Part shown: one piece after another, positions 42,616 through 56,206 of the stretch
Layout of the letters: every line of letters begins with the position of its first letter
Numbering within the stretch: the first letter of the stretch is position 1
Source of the DNA: Brachynemurus nebulosus
Taxonomy: Eukaryota > Arthropoda > Insecta > Neuroptera > Myrmeleontidae
DNA: 64,000 nt
Assembly (NCBI GenBank): GCA_035578155.1
Contig: JAPWDM010000001.1
Location: 76,566,972-76,630,971, forward strand
Direction of reading: 5' to 3'
The notes under the pieces: model-generated
Databases searched by the model: none
What the model was told of the DNA's origin: nothing
Seen by the model: the letters and a program-made list of their open reading frames with translations, nothing else
Translations under genes and position numbers: made by a program

Positions 42616-43220
42616 TAGAGATGATCGATATATCGGTACTGTTATTTTATAACTAGTATAGAAAGATAACAGTTATCGGCAATAACTGGAATACCCAGTA
42701 AGTGGTTACTTAAATAACTCCTTTGGAAATATCGATAACATAGGTCAATATTAATATATTCGAAAGCAAGGATCACAGTAATTTATTTTAACCATCTACG
42801 GAGAACTTCAAAATAATAACGCCCCGGGCAAGTTACACATTTTCTATTGTAGCACATTTGAAAAACCCTTAAAAATGAACTATTGTCTATTGTACAGTTA
42901 TCTATTTGTATTTGTAATTTTGTATCCATAAAATTGTTAAAATTGTGTATATAAAGCCTAAATCCTTGTATAGACAAGTATTTGAACAGATATTGCAGTA
43001 CAATAAAGCAAAAAATGTTCTTTAGTATCCGTCAGTATTATAGATCTGTGCATATTTCACTAACAGAACCGTTTATACGCATATCGAATATCTTACAATA
43101 TGTTAAAATATCCAAATATCATACCAGTTATTATAATAACTGTTATAAATAACAGTTATTTTTCAGTAAATTCTTATTGCAATAACAGTTATTAGAAAAT
43201 AATGGTTTAGCTCATCTCTA
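42616..43220. mobile_element. hAT-like non-autonomous element (605 bp)
   Basis: Ends TAGAGATGA.../...CTCATCTCTA, flanked by the 8-bp duplication ctatctac (42608-42615 and 43221-43228). No transposase. Its target lies one base from the tip of the Maverick-family terminus. Confidence 0.85.
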
Positions 43221-43228
43221 CTATCTAC

Positions 43229-44176
43229 TATTTACGATCAAAGTTTTCAATAACGTAAAGTATTACTTATAAACAAACATAATCGACAGGTAGATACATT
43301 TATGATAGACCCGACTTCAGAGCTTATGAATGCTCAATTTTCTTCAATTTTAATTGCAATGAATCCACATTAAATCCACATTACATGCACATTACATACA
43401 CATTAGCATTACTTACAATTGTTTATGAAATGGAATCCCATATTTTGTAATCTCGAACAACACTGTTTCAACGGAACCAACCAATTAATTTTGTTCTTTG
43501 GAGGATTGCTGTAAACTACAATCAGGTAATTCATTTATGTTATGGAAAATCCCTATGGCCGACCTTAGGAATATTTTTTGCTGTCTTTAGGGTACAGGTG
43601 ACTGACTTAAGGTAAAGATATTTTTAAGGATAAAAATTAAAATATTTAGTTGTTTATTAATTTAAAAATTCAATCTCCATTCACTTAGAAAGGCGACAGT
43701 TAAAAGTACTTAAAGAGATGATAAAAATACGCCTAAATTCAAAATTTGGAATTCTACATATCATTCATTAACTGTTTAAGTGGTCGACTTTTAGCTCTCT
43801 CACCCTATCATTTGTCACAACAGTTGAGTCTTTTTATTATCATGTGTGTGATTAGTTTTATCTGTGTCGACAATCAGCATTGGTTACAATTTTGAAGTGT
43901 TTATTAATTCCAGTTGCACGCGCTAACGCTGGATTATCAAATTATTGTTAAAAATATGTATATATTTTTATCATTGATTGATGTTAAGTACACGCTATTT
44001 GTATTTTAACTTAATTATTTGAATTACAATTAATTATTTAAATTGCCGAAAATTAACTACTACTCCTTTTTATCCCAACGTTAGCGCGTACAAGGTATTC
44101 AATAATAACAAAATAATGAAAATCATGTAACATTTTTAGTGTAACTGAAATTTCCAATAACAATAATTAAAAATAT
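43229..44176. other. AT-rich DNA, no gene seen
   Basis: No frames or repeats of note. Confidence 0.4.
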
Positions 44177-46197
44177 ATGGGGGTAGCACACAGCTTCCTC
44201 GTACTCATAATAAACTTTTATCCAACATTTAAAGTGATTTCGTGCTCAAACTGCATCTTATATTAAATTTCCTGTTTTATCATATTATTAACCTCATGTT
44301 TGAAACAACATAACTTTAAGACAAGGATAAAGTGAACTGCTTCTTTTCTTCTTCTACTCAGCTGTATAGCTATAGAAATTACGAAAAGACAAACCACATA
44401 GCTTTAACGCCAAACTAATTCATAGAAAAATTTAAAGAAACCAAGAAACTTTATTTGGCGTTTAAACCTATCAAATAACTGAAAAAAAAATTAAAAGTTT
44501 TTTTGTTTTTAAAGTTTTTTATTTTCATAGTAACAAACAAGAGATCTATTCCAGGCACCCAGTGTAAATATATTTTTTACAATTACGAGACTAAAACGTA
44601 TGATTTAATTCCTCATAATAGGGAGTAATGTGTCACTTTTAATCCCAAAGGACTAAAAATATTTTTGCTCCTACTCCCACCCCAATTAACAAGCAGAATT
44701 TACAGAGCATCGTCAATCAGTAAGCGAAATTTAACTTATATAACGTCATTAAATAATTTAAAAATTTAATTTTAACTATAACTTATAACTTTTAATTATA
44801 ACTATTTTAACTAATTTTAACACTAAGTTTACTTAATGCAATATTATTTTACACCATTTAAATGACACTTAGATAAATTTTTTATAATTTTAAATTATCC
44901 GTCATTGAAAAAAACAGTATATACCTACACCACAGGACTAAAGTGAATTTTGTTATTTATTCTTCGTGTGACTTATGGTCCTCGGGCCTTTACAGACCCA
45001 CTGGCAACAAATTTCATACTCGGGATTAAAAATCAAACTTTAATTCTTTGGTGTATAATGTAATAAACTATTACATTTGCGCATCATGCACAGTAACTAT
45101 CGTTACTCTGATTGTACTAAAATTTATGGGGCACCATTATGTATGGTCTAATCCCCAAATACTTAGAGCGAAGTGAAACTAGTAGTAAGATATCGACATT
45201 TAATGGGATTTCATGGCAACGTCGTAGCTACCATTACTCCAATTGCGATGAATTCCGTAGGGGTCCATTTAGGAACCAAACCGCACAGTTTATAAAAATT
45301 ATATCAAAAATTATGGAATAGTTCCGAAGTTATGCCACTTGGTGAGATCATTGGACATAGACAGGTAGACACGAAATAAAATTTTTTTCAGAAAGCCCTG
45401 AAATGTAAAATACACTTAAAAATTTTCATTTAGGAGAGAAAAAAACGTTCATATTTCAAAAGTTAAAATCCACAAACTAAAAATCCACAAAATTATTGCT
45501 ACCGGGACTACTAAAGTAGCGGAAGCATTGTGATCACTTTTGAAAAATAAAAAATTTTTCCCTTCAAAATAAAATTTTTTGCGCACATTTTACGTTTTAG
45601 AACTTCCTGAACAATTTTGGTTCGGTGTCTGTCCCTCCGTCTGTGTGTCGCCAGTTTGCACCAAGTGGCATAACTTCAGAACTATTCGATTATTTTTAAT
45701 GAGATTTTTAGAAATTATGCAGTTTGGTTCCTAGATGGTCACCTATGAATTTAATCGAAATCGGAGTAACGGTAGCTACGTCGCTAACATGTCACTCCAT
45801 TAATATACTAAATTGCACCAAGTGGCATAACTTCTGAACTATTCAAGTCTTTTTAACGAAATTGTCAGAAATTATGCTATGCAATCTAGTTCCTACATGG
45901 TCGCTACAAATTTCATTGGATTCGGAGTAATGGTATCCACGGCGCTACCATGAAATCCCATTAAATGTCAATATCTTATTTACTGCTAGTCCCACTTCGC
46001 TCAAATTTTTAAAGTATTTTGGGGGTTAGTTTCTAAAATATTTTTGATATTATTTTATAATTTAGCCTTTAAGTATTTTGAGTTACAACAATTTTTTATG
46101 AACTTTAAGGCGAAAATATAATTTCACGGTATATATATTTGGTAGAATACTGTTTTAAAATCTTTTACGGATACGAGGAAGCTGTGTGCCACACCCC
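44177..46197. mobile_element. Inverted-repeat (foldback-like) element, ~2 kb
   Basis: Outer inverted ends GCACACAGCTTCCTCGTA (44185-44202) against its complement at 46172-46189, with GGGG outside both. Inside, 45130-45350 is an inverted relative of 45830-46030, and a gcaccaagtggcataactt block recurs directly near 45658 and 45816. No transposase and no secure target duplication. Confidence 0.6.
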
Positions 46198-47261
46198 ATT
46201 GGCAGCGTATTTTTAATATGTATTTCATATTGGACACAATATTTAACCAATGAGTACTACTAATGGGTTCTTAGGTTACATTTTAAAACTGTTAATATTT
46301 TTTAAGTTAAAAAATTTCACGGATTTGTGCAGTCTCTATTCTTTTGATACAATGCATATGCATAATGGTAACTTTAATTTTTAGGGCTCCAAAGAAAAAA
46401 TCTCGAAACCTTTATAATTTCGTCAATTCTGCCCATCTGTCTGTCACACTTTCATAATTTCTATATCTTTGGACCTATAAACATAAAATTTTGTATGTAA
46501 AGGCTACAGACAAGTGTAGATCTAAGTATATAAGTAGATAAATTTTTCTTAATTTTTTTAAGTACTTTTCCGTATTACAAAATCAGCAGGAATTTTTTTC
46601 CATAAATGGGATCGAGTGAAAAATACCGTTAGAAGAGGCTCTTAAAATTAAAATGTTCTGATACTCCTTACTCCCTGTAACTTTTCAATCAAGTATCCAA
46701 GAAATTTGAAAGAAATACAAATATTAGCATTTGGTAAGAAGACTCAGTTAAAATTATGTCAGCTCAAGTTATGTTAATAATTTTCGAAGATATTCGCGAT
46801 GAAATTTTCAAAAATTCAAAAAAAAAAAAAAAAAAATTAGAATATAAACGACAATAACGACAATGGTTTTTAGTAAATAAAGTTTTGCATTAAAGTATGT
46901 TTCAGTATTGAAAAACAACCCAATATATTTCAATTTAGTAAGGAAAATGCTGGAAAACGTGACCGAACCTACAATTATTATTAGGGGGGGCAAGTTTTGC
47001 TGTTGGCGCCCTCCCTAAGGGTACCCGATTAAATAAAATGTCTAATGCTACATGAGGTTGAAAAAAATCAAATTAGAGATTACAATATTATTTTAATTAA
47101 ATAGTCATTCTTTTTCATAACACACATTATACTATAATATTCAAAAAGTATCATAAATGAATAAGAAATAATTATAAAGAAAGGTTTGAGTATTTTTATA
47201 ATTGAAGACATGAGTAGATTTGTACAAGAATTTTCGGGATACATGTATGTGAACACACGAA
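46198..47261. other. Unassigned AT-rich DNA
   Basis: Contains a gtctgtcacact...ataaacataaaattttgtatgtaa stretch typical of insect interspersed repeats near 46437-46500 and an A-run at 46817. No gene recognised. Confidence 0.4.
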
Positions 47262-48690
47262 TTGGATCCAGTACACCAATACACAAGGCCGGGACTTACG
47301 TGGGATGCCGCCTTAAAATATACAAAACTTGGATTGGAACTGCTATTTGACGTGGATCAATTATTACTCGTCAAGCGTGGTATTCGAGGTGGATTAAGCC
47401 GATCGTAGTAACCGATACGCAAAAGCAAACAACAAATACATGAGCACGTACAACCCAGATGAAGAATCAAAATACCTGATGTACTATGACGTGAACAATT
47501 TATATGGATGGGCTATGTCCCAATACTTACCGACTGGTAATTTAAAATGGATGGATAATACTGAGATAGATGTTCAACAAATACCCGACGATTCACCCAT
47601 AGAATATTTACTTGAAGTGAATTTGGAATAGCCGAGAGAACTGCACGATAAATACAACGATCTACCATTATGTCCAGAGAGAACGTGTGCAGCCGGTACT
47701 AAACAGAAAATGTTACTAGCAACGCTATACAACAAACAGAAATACGTGATACACTACCGAAACTTGAAACAATGTCTACAACAGGTGATGAAATTAGTGA
47801 AAATTCACCGAGTGTTACAATTCAATCAGTCACCTTGGCTCAAATCTTACATCGACTTAAACACGGCTTTAAGACAAATGGCGAGAAACGAATCCGAGAA
47901 AAACCTCTACAAACTACTCGACAGCGCGTTTTTCGGGAAAACGGTGAAAAATGTGCGAAAACACTCGATAGTGAAATTGTCAACAAAATGGTATGGATGA
48001 TATGGTGCGGATGTTATGATAGCAAAACCGAATTTCCGCAGCAGCACCATATTTGATGAGAATCTCATCGCAGTCGAACTTCCCAAAACTGAAGTAATTA
48101 TGAATAAACCTATATATGTCGGGCAAGCGATTCTGGATATTTCAAAAACATGTGTCTACGACTCATTATAATTACACACAGCCAACGTTCGGGAACAACA
48201 GCAAATTACTACCGGATACCGATTCACCGATTTACGAGATAAAGTGCCCAGATGTTTACGAAATAATGAAATTTGATGTTAAATACTTCGATACGTCGGA
48301 CTACAGCGCTAATAATCAATACAACATGCCGAGACTTACAAGAAAACACCGGACTGAATGAAGGACGAGTTAAACGGGCGAATTTTCACGCAATTTGTGG
48401 GCTTAAGTTAAAAAATTACAGTTGTCAAATGGACGGCGAGGGTCATACGTAGAAAGCGAAAGGTGTTAAGAGCTCTGTGGTGAAGAAAACAATAACATTT
48501 AACGATTACGTGAACAGCTTAAAATACAATACAATCATAAACCGTCAACAAAACCTAATACAATCGGGAAAACATAACGTTTATAGTGTGACACAAAACA
48601 AGGTGGCGCTCATCCCGTACAATACGAAACGATATATTGTGGAGGGGAAAACGAATACTTTAGCATGGTGACATCAATCGTTAAAATACT
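47262..48690 (+). pseudogene. Protein-primed type-B DNA polymerase (PolB), decayed C-terminal half
   Basis: Successive blocks in shifting frames match the viral/organellar DNA_pol_B_2 family used by Mavericks, adintoviruses and bidnaviruses. Near 47305 WDAALKYTKLGLELLFDVDQ, then KRGIRGGLS; at about 47485 YDVNNLYGWAM (motif A); at about 47875 [20 protein letters not shown] (motif B region); at about 48212 LPDTDSPIYEI (motif C, DTDS kept); ending KVALIPYNTKRYI near 48600 and TLAW. Several stops and frameshifts (for example 47407, 47629, 48358) exclude function. The N-terminal exonuclease part is not seen. Confidence 0.85.
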
Positions 48691-48710
48691 GAACATCAAC
48701 AACGTTAAAT

Positions 48711-49940
48711 CAGTGTTGCCAACTCGAGGGATTTATCCCGATTCACGGGTTTTCTTGAGGTTTCATGGGATGGAGGGATAAATGGTGTAATTTGTGGTAT
48801 TTTTTTTAAATAATATGGCCTAGTCTAACTTATCCTTAACAAAGAATAAATATACTTTTTTGTTACAATAAACCATTAACAATTATTTACAATGTTTTAT
48901 TTTGAAAAATCCATTTTAAGATGCAAAGACGGTACAAAGGATGTGGGTAGTCTTTTGGGGTCTTGTACTACTTAAAAAGAAAAAACTGAAAATTAAAGTG
49001 TTTTGGAAGAAATTTCTGCAGCAATTTCCCAAACTTTGTGCCCAGGAAATTCCGTAAAGTTTCCTCTTTTTCTTGATTGATTTGCAAGTAAAACAAATAA
49101 AAAAGTAGATAAAAATTTTCGGACACGTTTAATTTTCGTTAAAAAATATTAAAGTTTAATAGGTATATTAAGCATTGCGTTTAATAAGTAAATAACCCAT
49201 TTTCCTTTCTATTTTTTTTAAATTTGGGCAAAGGGAAATGCTAGAGAGAAAAACAAACAATTTAACTTTTAAATGATTAAGACGAGTTAACTCGTCCTGC
49301 AATATAGCGGCTCAAAATGCTGTGGTATGTATATATTCACTGGTACAGGTGCCGCTATCTGTGACAGATTTTCCAAAATACGGTATAATTCTAAATAATG
49401 TTCAATTTTATCAACATAGTTTAGTATAATTTATATTTTGTCGATTCTTAGGGTTCACTTTTTTTATGTTGTGATCTTTGATTTTTTTTCTTTTTCTTTT
49501 TTTGTAACCTTATCTATTGTACTTATCACTGGCAGTAAAAAATCCGGCATTTTGAGACAAAAATTTTTTCCATATAGTTTGTTTAAAAGAGTTAATTTAA
49601 TTATCATATTTATTTATTAATAAATAATATAATTTCTAAGAGGAATAGTATAATAAAAAGTGTCGTCACATAAAGCGCTTTCCTATAAATAAAAAATTAA
49701 CTTTTTAATATTTTTTAATGAAAATTAAATATGTGCATAAACTTTTATCGTCATTTTTATTTGTTTTAATACTAAATCAATCAAAAAAATAAAAAAATTT
49801 GGCAGCTTTATTTGTAGGTTGGCACATAATTTGGGAATTAGCCATTTTTGCATTTTGAAAAATATGGGATTTTTGTAGAAAAAATGGGATTTTTTAAGCA
49901 GCTCTGTGGGATTTTTAACCAGCTACAGTTGGCAACACTG
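48711..49940. mobile_element. hAT-like non-autonomous element (1,230 bp)
   Basis: 14-bp perfect inverted ends CAGTGTTGCCAACT/AGTTGGCAACACTG, flanked by the 8-bp duplication cgttaaat (48703-48710 and 49941-49948). Sits between the end of PolB and the next viral-like ORF. No transposase frame. Confidence 0.92.
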
Positions 49941-49964
49941 CGTTAAATTAGTACGCAAGTGAAA

Positions 49965-50394
49965 ATGACATCGTCATCATCATCGTCGACCTATTGGAAA
50001 CGGCTACAGATATTTTCAAGTGAACTGGATAAACTACGTAAATGGACTGATACCTACGGAAAAACAGTTGATACTATTGTAAAAATGCAAAATTTGAAAT
50101 TATCTGAACCGGAATCAATGGATTGGGATAAAATGGATATTTGAATTGGTGAATTTTTCGAAGGTGGACTAATGTTGCTAAATGAATTGACTTTAGAAAC
50201 GTTTCTTCAAATCTATAAGTGGATCAGTTTGAATGTGCTGAAAAGTTATGGTGCGAAAATCATACGACATGCCTGGATTTGATTACCAGCCGATTATCGA
50301 ACAATGTTTCAAAAATGTGAACCGTGTTTTGAATATTATAATCGAGCTTGGCAACAAGATCATATTGATAGACCGGGCCGCCTGGTTTGAAAAT
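49965..50394 (+). pseudogene. Unknown virus-like ORF, decayed
   Basis: Starts MTSSSSSSTYWKRLQIF and stays in one frame for about 143 codons, interrupted by stops at 50142 and 50280 and ending with TGA at 50388. No indels are needed, which is why I treat it as a former gene. Trp/Tyr-rich central part (LQIYKWISLN; CFEYYNRAWQQDH). No family recognised. Its place directly after PolB, once the hAT insertion is removed, points to the same virus-like element. Confidence 0.5.
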
Positions 50395-50499
50395 ACATTA
50401 TGAAATGTGCAAGAATGGGGTGAAAATGGAAAACTTTCAACTACCCGTTGGTGAACCATTAACATTTGTAACACAAATTTAATGCATTGAAGACATATT

Positions 50500-51335
50500 T
50501 CTAGCTCATCCTTATTTGTATTGTAACTATGTTACAATGTTATCGATACTATTGAATATTGATTAAATGTTGTTTTTGAATTATTATTTATAAATTATTT
50601 CGAAACAATTCTCATTAAAAATTTGGCCATCGTTTATTAAAATAAATAAAAAATAAACATTAGAAGGAGATGTATACATATGAAATCCCAATAAGGGAGT
50701 AAGTATAATTTGAAACATTGTAAGATGAAGACGCATTTTGTTGGAAAGTATTATTTTTTTGAAGTAAAAGTATTATTTAAGAAGATAACTAGTGTTTTTT
50801 TTTTATTATTATTATTCATTTTGTTAATGTTTTATTTTTTTGTAATAGTTTCCTTAATTTGTGTGGAAAAAGTTAGATGTCGGAGTTTGTAATAAAATAA
50901 AAAACATAAGGATATGGCTACAGTGTACAGATGTCAAAAATTTCGATATATTATTATACTTAATAAAAAAATTATTGAAATATGATATTTAGGTGCAACA
51001 TTTATATGCATATATGACACCCGAGTTTGTCAAGTGTTCCAGGACACGATCCAGTGTTCTTGAATATATAACCAAATCAAACAATTTTTAATATTCATTT
51101 ATTGTAAAAAAATATTTCATATGCATACATTTATTGTAAAAATATTTCATACTCATACTTATATTTTAAAAATAAAGAACAATAAGTATTTACATATATG
51201 TGTATTTATTTGAAAAAACATTTTTGTCTTACAGGATTAAAAAAAAAAAACACTTCAATAATAGATAACTGTTGCTTCTTAGACGGTGGTATTCTTCAAA
51301 ATCCAATAAATTCTTAGTGTGGATAATCAATTTAT
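50500..51335. other. AT-rich DNA, no gene seen
   Basis: Repeated attgtaaaaa-tatttcat units near 51100-51150. Nothing else recognised. Confidence 0.4.
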
Positions 51336-51339
51336 CATC

Positions 51340-52327
51340 ATCATAATCGCTAGCAACTTATCGCTGGATAAGTTTCATCCAGATAATCACCTAGTGGGTT
51401 AATAATATCAGCTTTCTGAAGTTCGCGAAGTATAGAGAATATTTCTTGACCGACAGTAGTCTGTTTTAAAGCATTTAACTCATTCGTTAAAGCTTCTCAA
51501 TCTTCAGCGTTATACAACATGTTTTTATTCTTTTCTAGTCTTTGAATAATTTTGTATATTTTTCTTCCAATCTCTGTAGCCAGATATAAAATTCGTAATT
51601 TAATCTGTAAAGTGTCAGGATCGTATTTTGTTTTTTAAATTGTCCGTTACCATTTCCAAACTCTTTCAAGTTGTCTTGCTTAAAATACTTCGCTAAGACC
51701 CCGTCTTTGATATTTCCATTTGATGCTATATGACGTTTTAGGTTTATTGGTTTAACGGAATTATCAACTTTTGCTTCATTTTTCGAGCCAACGTTTCGAA
51801 GTTCTTTTAATATTATAATACCTAGAGCAGTTCCTAACAGTTTAGTTACTTGTGAAGAGAAGGTTGTTTCATTGCAATTGTTATTAATTGATGTTTAGTG
51901 ATTTACTTGCCCACTTTCATTAGACCAACTACTGTCTTTCGCGTTTTCAGATTGTCGACGATTTTCTCCTCTTTTCAAAGAGTTAAAATTGGTTTGAATG
52001 GCATCAGTTGCAGTAGGTATCCTTTTTTGGTCAAATGGATTCAAGACTGCTTCAGAGTAATCAATATCATGTTGTAATTGAGATGTATGTATTTTCATCA
52101 ACATTTTTCACTTTAACATTATGAGCACCATCATCATATCTAGATACAGAGACATCATCCGGTGTTTTATTATTAACATCATATGGTATGAATTTGCTTG
52201 AAGAGTTATCATTCATTCCAATCGTATCATCGTTAATACTGCTTAACGAATTATGTCGAGCATTTAAATGTCGAGAAAGATTGAACTTTCGCGTAAATAA
52301 TATACCACAAAAATCACAATTATACAT
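51340..52327 (-). pseudogene. Zinc-finger protein homologue of 12994-13860, decayed
   Basis: Minus-strand start MYNCDFCGILFTRKFNLSRH gives the same single C2H2 finger. The C-terminal part (about 51600 down to 51380) keeps near-identical blocks to the intact protein, including TTVGQEIFSILRELQKAD and PLGDYLDET. In between, frameshifts (near 52080) and stops (near 51510) break it. The best-preserved part is the C-terminal helix pair, suggesting that was the conserved functional region. Orientation relative to the 161-aa gene is reversed compared with the intact element. Confidence 0.85.
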
Positions 52328-52526
52328 TATAGTTCAACGGGAGGTCTGAAGCGTTGGCTAGTAAATGAATAACTGTTCAAGAATTTATTGAGTGATAATT
52401 ACCGAGTGATTCGTTTGACTCCACCGAGAAAAAATCTTGAAATAATCACCCATTTTTACATATAACTGCAGCATATTGAAACTACCAAATACATGAAAAA
52501 TCTTATGTAGTGTTGTAATTATATAA

Positions 52527-53874
52527 CAGTGGCGGTTATTCCAGGTATGCGGGGTAGGCGCCGCTTACCCTATCTGTTTCTTAAAAACTGAAATAAATTT
52601 ATAACGAAAATAACATTCTTTACAAAATAATTTAAATATACAATTTCCATAAGATTTACCTTACATTATTGCATATATATTGCACATTAGAATGCATATA
52701 TTATACCAATTATACATACCTAATTATGATATACCTAAAATGCATAAATATGGTCCACAGTACGTGTTACATATAGACACGATCAACAATAGACCCTGTA
52801 GCCAGTCTATGTAGCTGTGTATAGGACGTACATACGCATATGTACCTACTCAGCTATGCGATCATCATCTGAGCATATCCGTGTGTACTGAATCTGCATA
52901 TGTATATTATGTATCTGTGCAGTTGTATTAGTGGTTTATAATACTGGTAGTCCTTTGGCATGGTAGGCACCAGGATCGGCGCATATCGTATATTCGATAA
53001 CAGTCGATGTAATGGCTATACTGAATCTACATATGTATATGTATATGTGCAGCTGTATTAGTGGCTTATAATACCGTATAGTTCTTTTCCATCGTAGGCA
53101 CCAGGCTCGGCGCTTATCGTATATTCGATAACAGCCGAACTAACCAAATCTTAACTTGTGCTCTAATCACCTCAGCTTTTAGATTTTTTAGCATGCTTCC
53201 TATACTTATAAATTTATCGTTGCTGTCAACTGTGATTTGATTATTAAGATTTTATTACCTACTGTCTTTTTTTTAAATGACTAAAAAACAACGGTTGCGT
53301 TATTAACACAACATAAAGTAATTAACACAACTTTTTTTAAGGAATATTGACGAAAATAATTTTTCTTTAGACTATTGAAGGTAATTTAAATCGTGTTTAT
53401 TTAGCCTCATAAAAATATTGCTGGTGTTTTACTTTGACTGTGAAAGAAAAGTTATTCCATATTTTTATATTTTTCCTGAATCTTATATTTTCTACAACTC
53501 AGTTTGTTACAAAAAAGCGTTTGCACATCATTTTCCAAACTTCTTTTGATAAATATTCTAAAATTAGGTGGTTGTTTGATACCAAAAAAGCTTTTCTCTT
53601 GTATGTTATTCAGGCCCGGACTTAGCCTAAGTGGCGCCCGGGGCAAGGTCAAAAAATGGCGCCTCTGTAGAAAAAGTATTTCCTTTTTTCCTCCCAAAAA
53701 GCAAGTGACGAGCAAAAGAAGAAAAAAACCTCACATACCTAATTTTGGCGCCCCTCAAAACCTGCCGCCCGGGACACGTGACCCGCCTGCTATTTTAGTA
53801 CCTCTTTACACATTAAGTGTGATTTACCTTTTTGAAAGCGCATACCCAGTCTTAAAGCTCACGAGCCGCCACTG
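52527..53874. mobile_element. hAT-like non-autonomous element (1,348 bp)
   Basis: Ends CAGTGGCGG/CCGCCACTG flanked by the 8-bp duplication ttatataa (52519-52526 and 53875-53882). Contains an internal ~130-bp tandem duplication (52887-53145) and a caggcccggacttagcc stretch at 53609 that resembles a second hAT-type end. Confidence 0.88.
52887..53145. repeat. ~130-bp tandem duplication
   Basis: Two diverged units beginning tactgaatct(g/a)catatg at 52887 and 53019, each containing gtaggcaccagg-tcggcgc and cgtatattcgataacag. Confidence 0.8.
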
Positions 53875-53882
53875 TTATATAA

Positions 53883-54235
53883 ATGTTATACATATTAAGC
53901 TACAAAATTTTGTGAAACTAAATGCTTAGTAAAAAAAAATAATTAATTTGATTTCGACTAGTTTGCATAAGTAAGTTGAAAATTCTATAGATTTGATAGG
54001 ATAAATTGTGAAGCTGAATATTTCTAATTTTTAAAAAAATCTGAATTTTTTCCTAGTGCCCTTGAAAACATCATATAATAAAAGCAAAATGAAAAGCATA
54101 TACGAAATATCGAAAAAACATATTTCATGTCATTATGTATGTATACCATAATTATTTAATTTTATATAATTTATAAGTAAAATATTTTCTGTTTAAAATT
54201 GCTTCATGTCAATATTCGAATATCGATTCGTTAGG
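53883..54235. other. AT-rich DNA, no gene seen
   Basis: No feature recognised. Confidence 0.4.
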
Positions 54236-54870
54236 GTTCAAAATCTAACATGCGTATGCGTTAAGGTAAGGTTTGAAATATAGTGCTAGGTACAATACCC
54301 AAATGTTAGGTTAGGATTCAAAATCCAACTTGCTCATGCGTTAAGCTTGAGTTCAAAACTAACACCGATGCGCGTAAGTCCAAATCCATTACCAAAATCT
54401 ATCAACAAAATTCAAATTGTCTTGACATTTGACAAAAATCCATTATCAATATTAATAAAAATCTAAATCTGTGTTAGCTCATAATGGGTTAAATCTAGAT
54501 CCATCATAAGTATCAATAAAATCTAAACTATGTTAACTCATAATAGGTTAAATCAAATTTATTTATCAATATTAATGAAAATCCTAATTTGTATTGTCTC
54601 ATAATGGGTTAAATTAAAATTCATCTTGAATATTTATAGTTTAAACTAGGTTGACTGATAATAGGTTAAATGAAATTTTTCAACAATATTAAAAAAAAAT
54701 TCAAATTTGTATTGACTCGTAATGGGTTGACACTAATATTATTATAAAACCTAAATTATATTGACTCAAAATAGGTTAAATCAATATCCATCATCAATAT
54801 TAATAAAAATCGAAATTTGTATTGACTCAAAATCGGTTAAATCAAAATCCATTATAAATATACATATATG
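54236..54870. repeat. Degenerate ~60-bp array with ataatgggttaa motifs
   Basis: First come catgcgttaa-type units (54236-54350) like the 30-bp arm repeats. Then about seven units of the form aatcc-atcatcaatattaataaaaatc-taaattgt-tgactcataatgggttaaat. The same motif is a single-copy part of the Maverick arms (near 7475 and 17155), so this is an amplified subterminal segment. Confidence 0.75.
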
Positions 54871-54984
54871 TCGGTGACGCATTGTTTATTTAAAGTAATC
54901 TTGCTTATTAAGATAAACAATATTTAAACTTTCAAAGGGATTATGTCATCATCAGCATTTATAAAAAGTCTCATATAGGTCATC

Positions 54985-56206
54985 TAAATTCGCTGAAATT
55001 GGCATGGGATACCTTGGTCTTATGGTACCGTAAAACCGTCTAGACCCGGACAGGGGGTCTAGACCCGGACACTTTGCACCAATCTTCAAAGTAAGTAGTT
55101 TCTACATTAACCTGCTACAATAAACATTTGTTCCTGACGTCATTAGAGAGCGAAAAACATCCTCTAAACAGCTGTACCAATAAAAACTGCGGCTTTCAAC
55201 TTTTACTATCTCATTTTACAGGATTACTATTCTCCAGTTTTTCAAAGAAATAAAATGTGTGTCTAACTTAGACATGCAATTTTCGTCATAATTGTCATAT
55301 TGTTTTAATTTTGATATGTATGTGTTCAGAATTTTATCGCGCATCATTTAATGATGTTTGAAGTTATTTTCGATGTATAAAAAAAAAAATGCATGCTATA
55401 TACATATATCCGTTTAGACCCGGACACATCAGTTTATTACACTATGGCCGCGATTCGCACTGGCTGTAACTTCCACTATCCATACGTTATATTCCCGCCA
55501 GAATTACGCGGTTTATGCCTCCTTCTGGTGTCATATCGTATGTTTACTTCATAGAGTTGCATACTATGTATTGACCCCTCTCCCTTCCTAAAAAATGTTG
55601 TGAAGCCTTTGACAGGTTCAAAGACATCAGACGATATAAAACGCTGACCTAACTCCGACGGGAGAGGTTAGTTTTCATGTTATTACATTATTTAAGTAAG
55701 TGTCCGGGTCAAGACGGATTTGGGGTGTAGACCCGGACACTTACTAATTATTTTTTATTTTTTTTATTTTTACTTATAATGAAACAAATGGGTCAGGGAT
55801 ATAACAAATAATATACGCTCTTTCTAATGGTAATACTTTTATTGGTGATATCTATGAAGGAAACATGTATAAACATAAAATTATACCAAAAAATGTAAAA
55901 AAGTGTCCGGGTCTAGACGGTTTTACGGTATACAAAAAACTTAATACCATATTGAAACCAATACTAAAGAAGTAGGATATCGTATATGTCAAAGTCAGTG
56001 AACAAAAGAAATGGATTTCAAATTTGTTTGATGAGACAGAACACCAGTTGTGGATTTTGAATTTGGAAGAAATATTTGACGTTCCGAAAATTTTCAATCT
56101 GCGAGATGAATATTATTCGAAACGTTGTATGATGCTTCATTCAGATAAAATTTGTTCTTTAGAAAATTGTATTATTTTAAAAAACCTTTATATGGAAAAT
56201 AAATAG
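54985..56206 (+). pseudogene. 161-aa DxQG-family gene, interrupted copy
   Basis: A central piece (IGMGYLGL-type reading of the HGIPWSYG region, 54990-55025) is separated from the C-terminal half by a TA-target element. From 55929 it continues as KKLNTILKPILKK, a stop, then KKWISNLFDETE, WILNLEEIFDVPKI and the Cys/His cluster RCMMLHSDKICSLEN, ending at the same stop context as the intact gene. The N-terminal third is not present. Nearly 85-90% alike over the C-terminal part by eye. Confidence 0.85.
55028..55928. mobile_element. Non-autonomous TA-target element (901 bp) with agacccggacac repeats
   Basis: Inverted ends CCGTAAAACCGTCTAGACCC flanked by TA (55026-55027 and 55929-55930). The motif agacccggacac occurs at both ends and again internally near 55077, 55410, 55700 and 55729. 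No transposase. Architecture parallels the element at 17849-18789. Confidence 0.85.
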
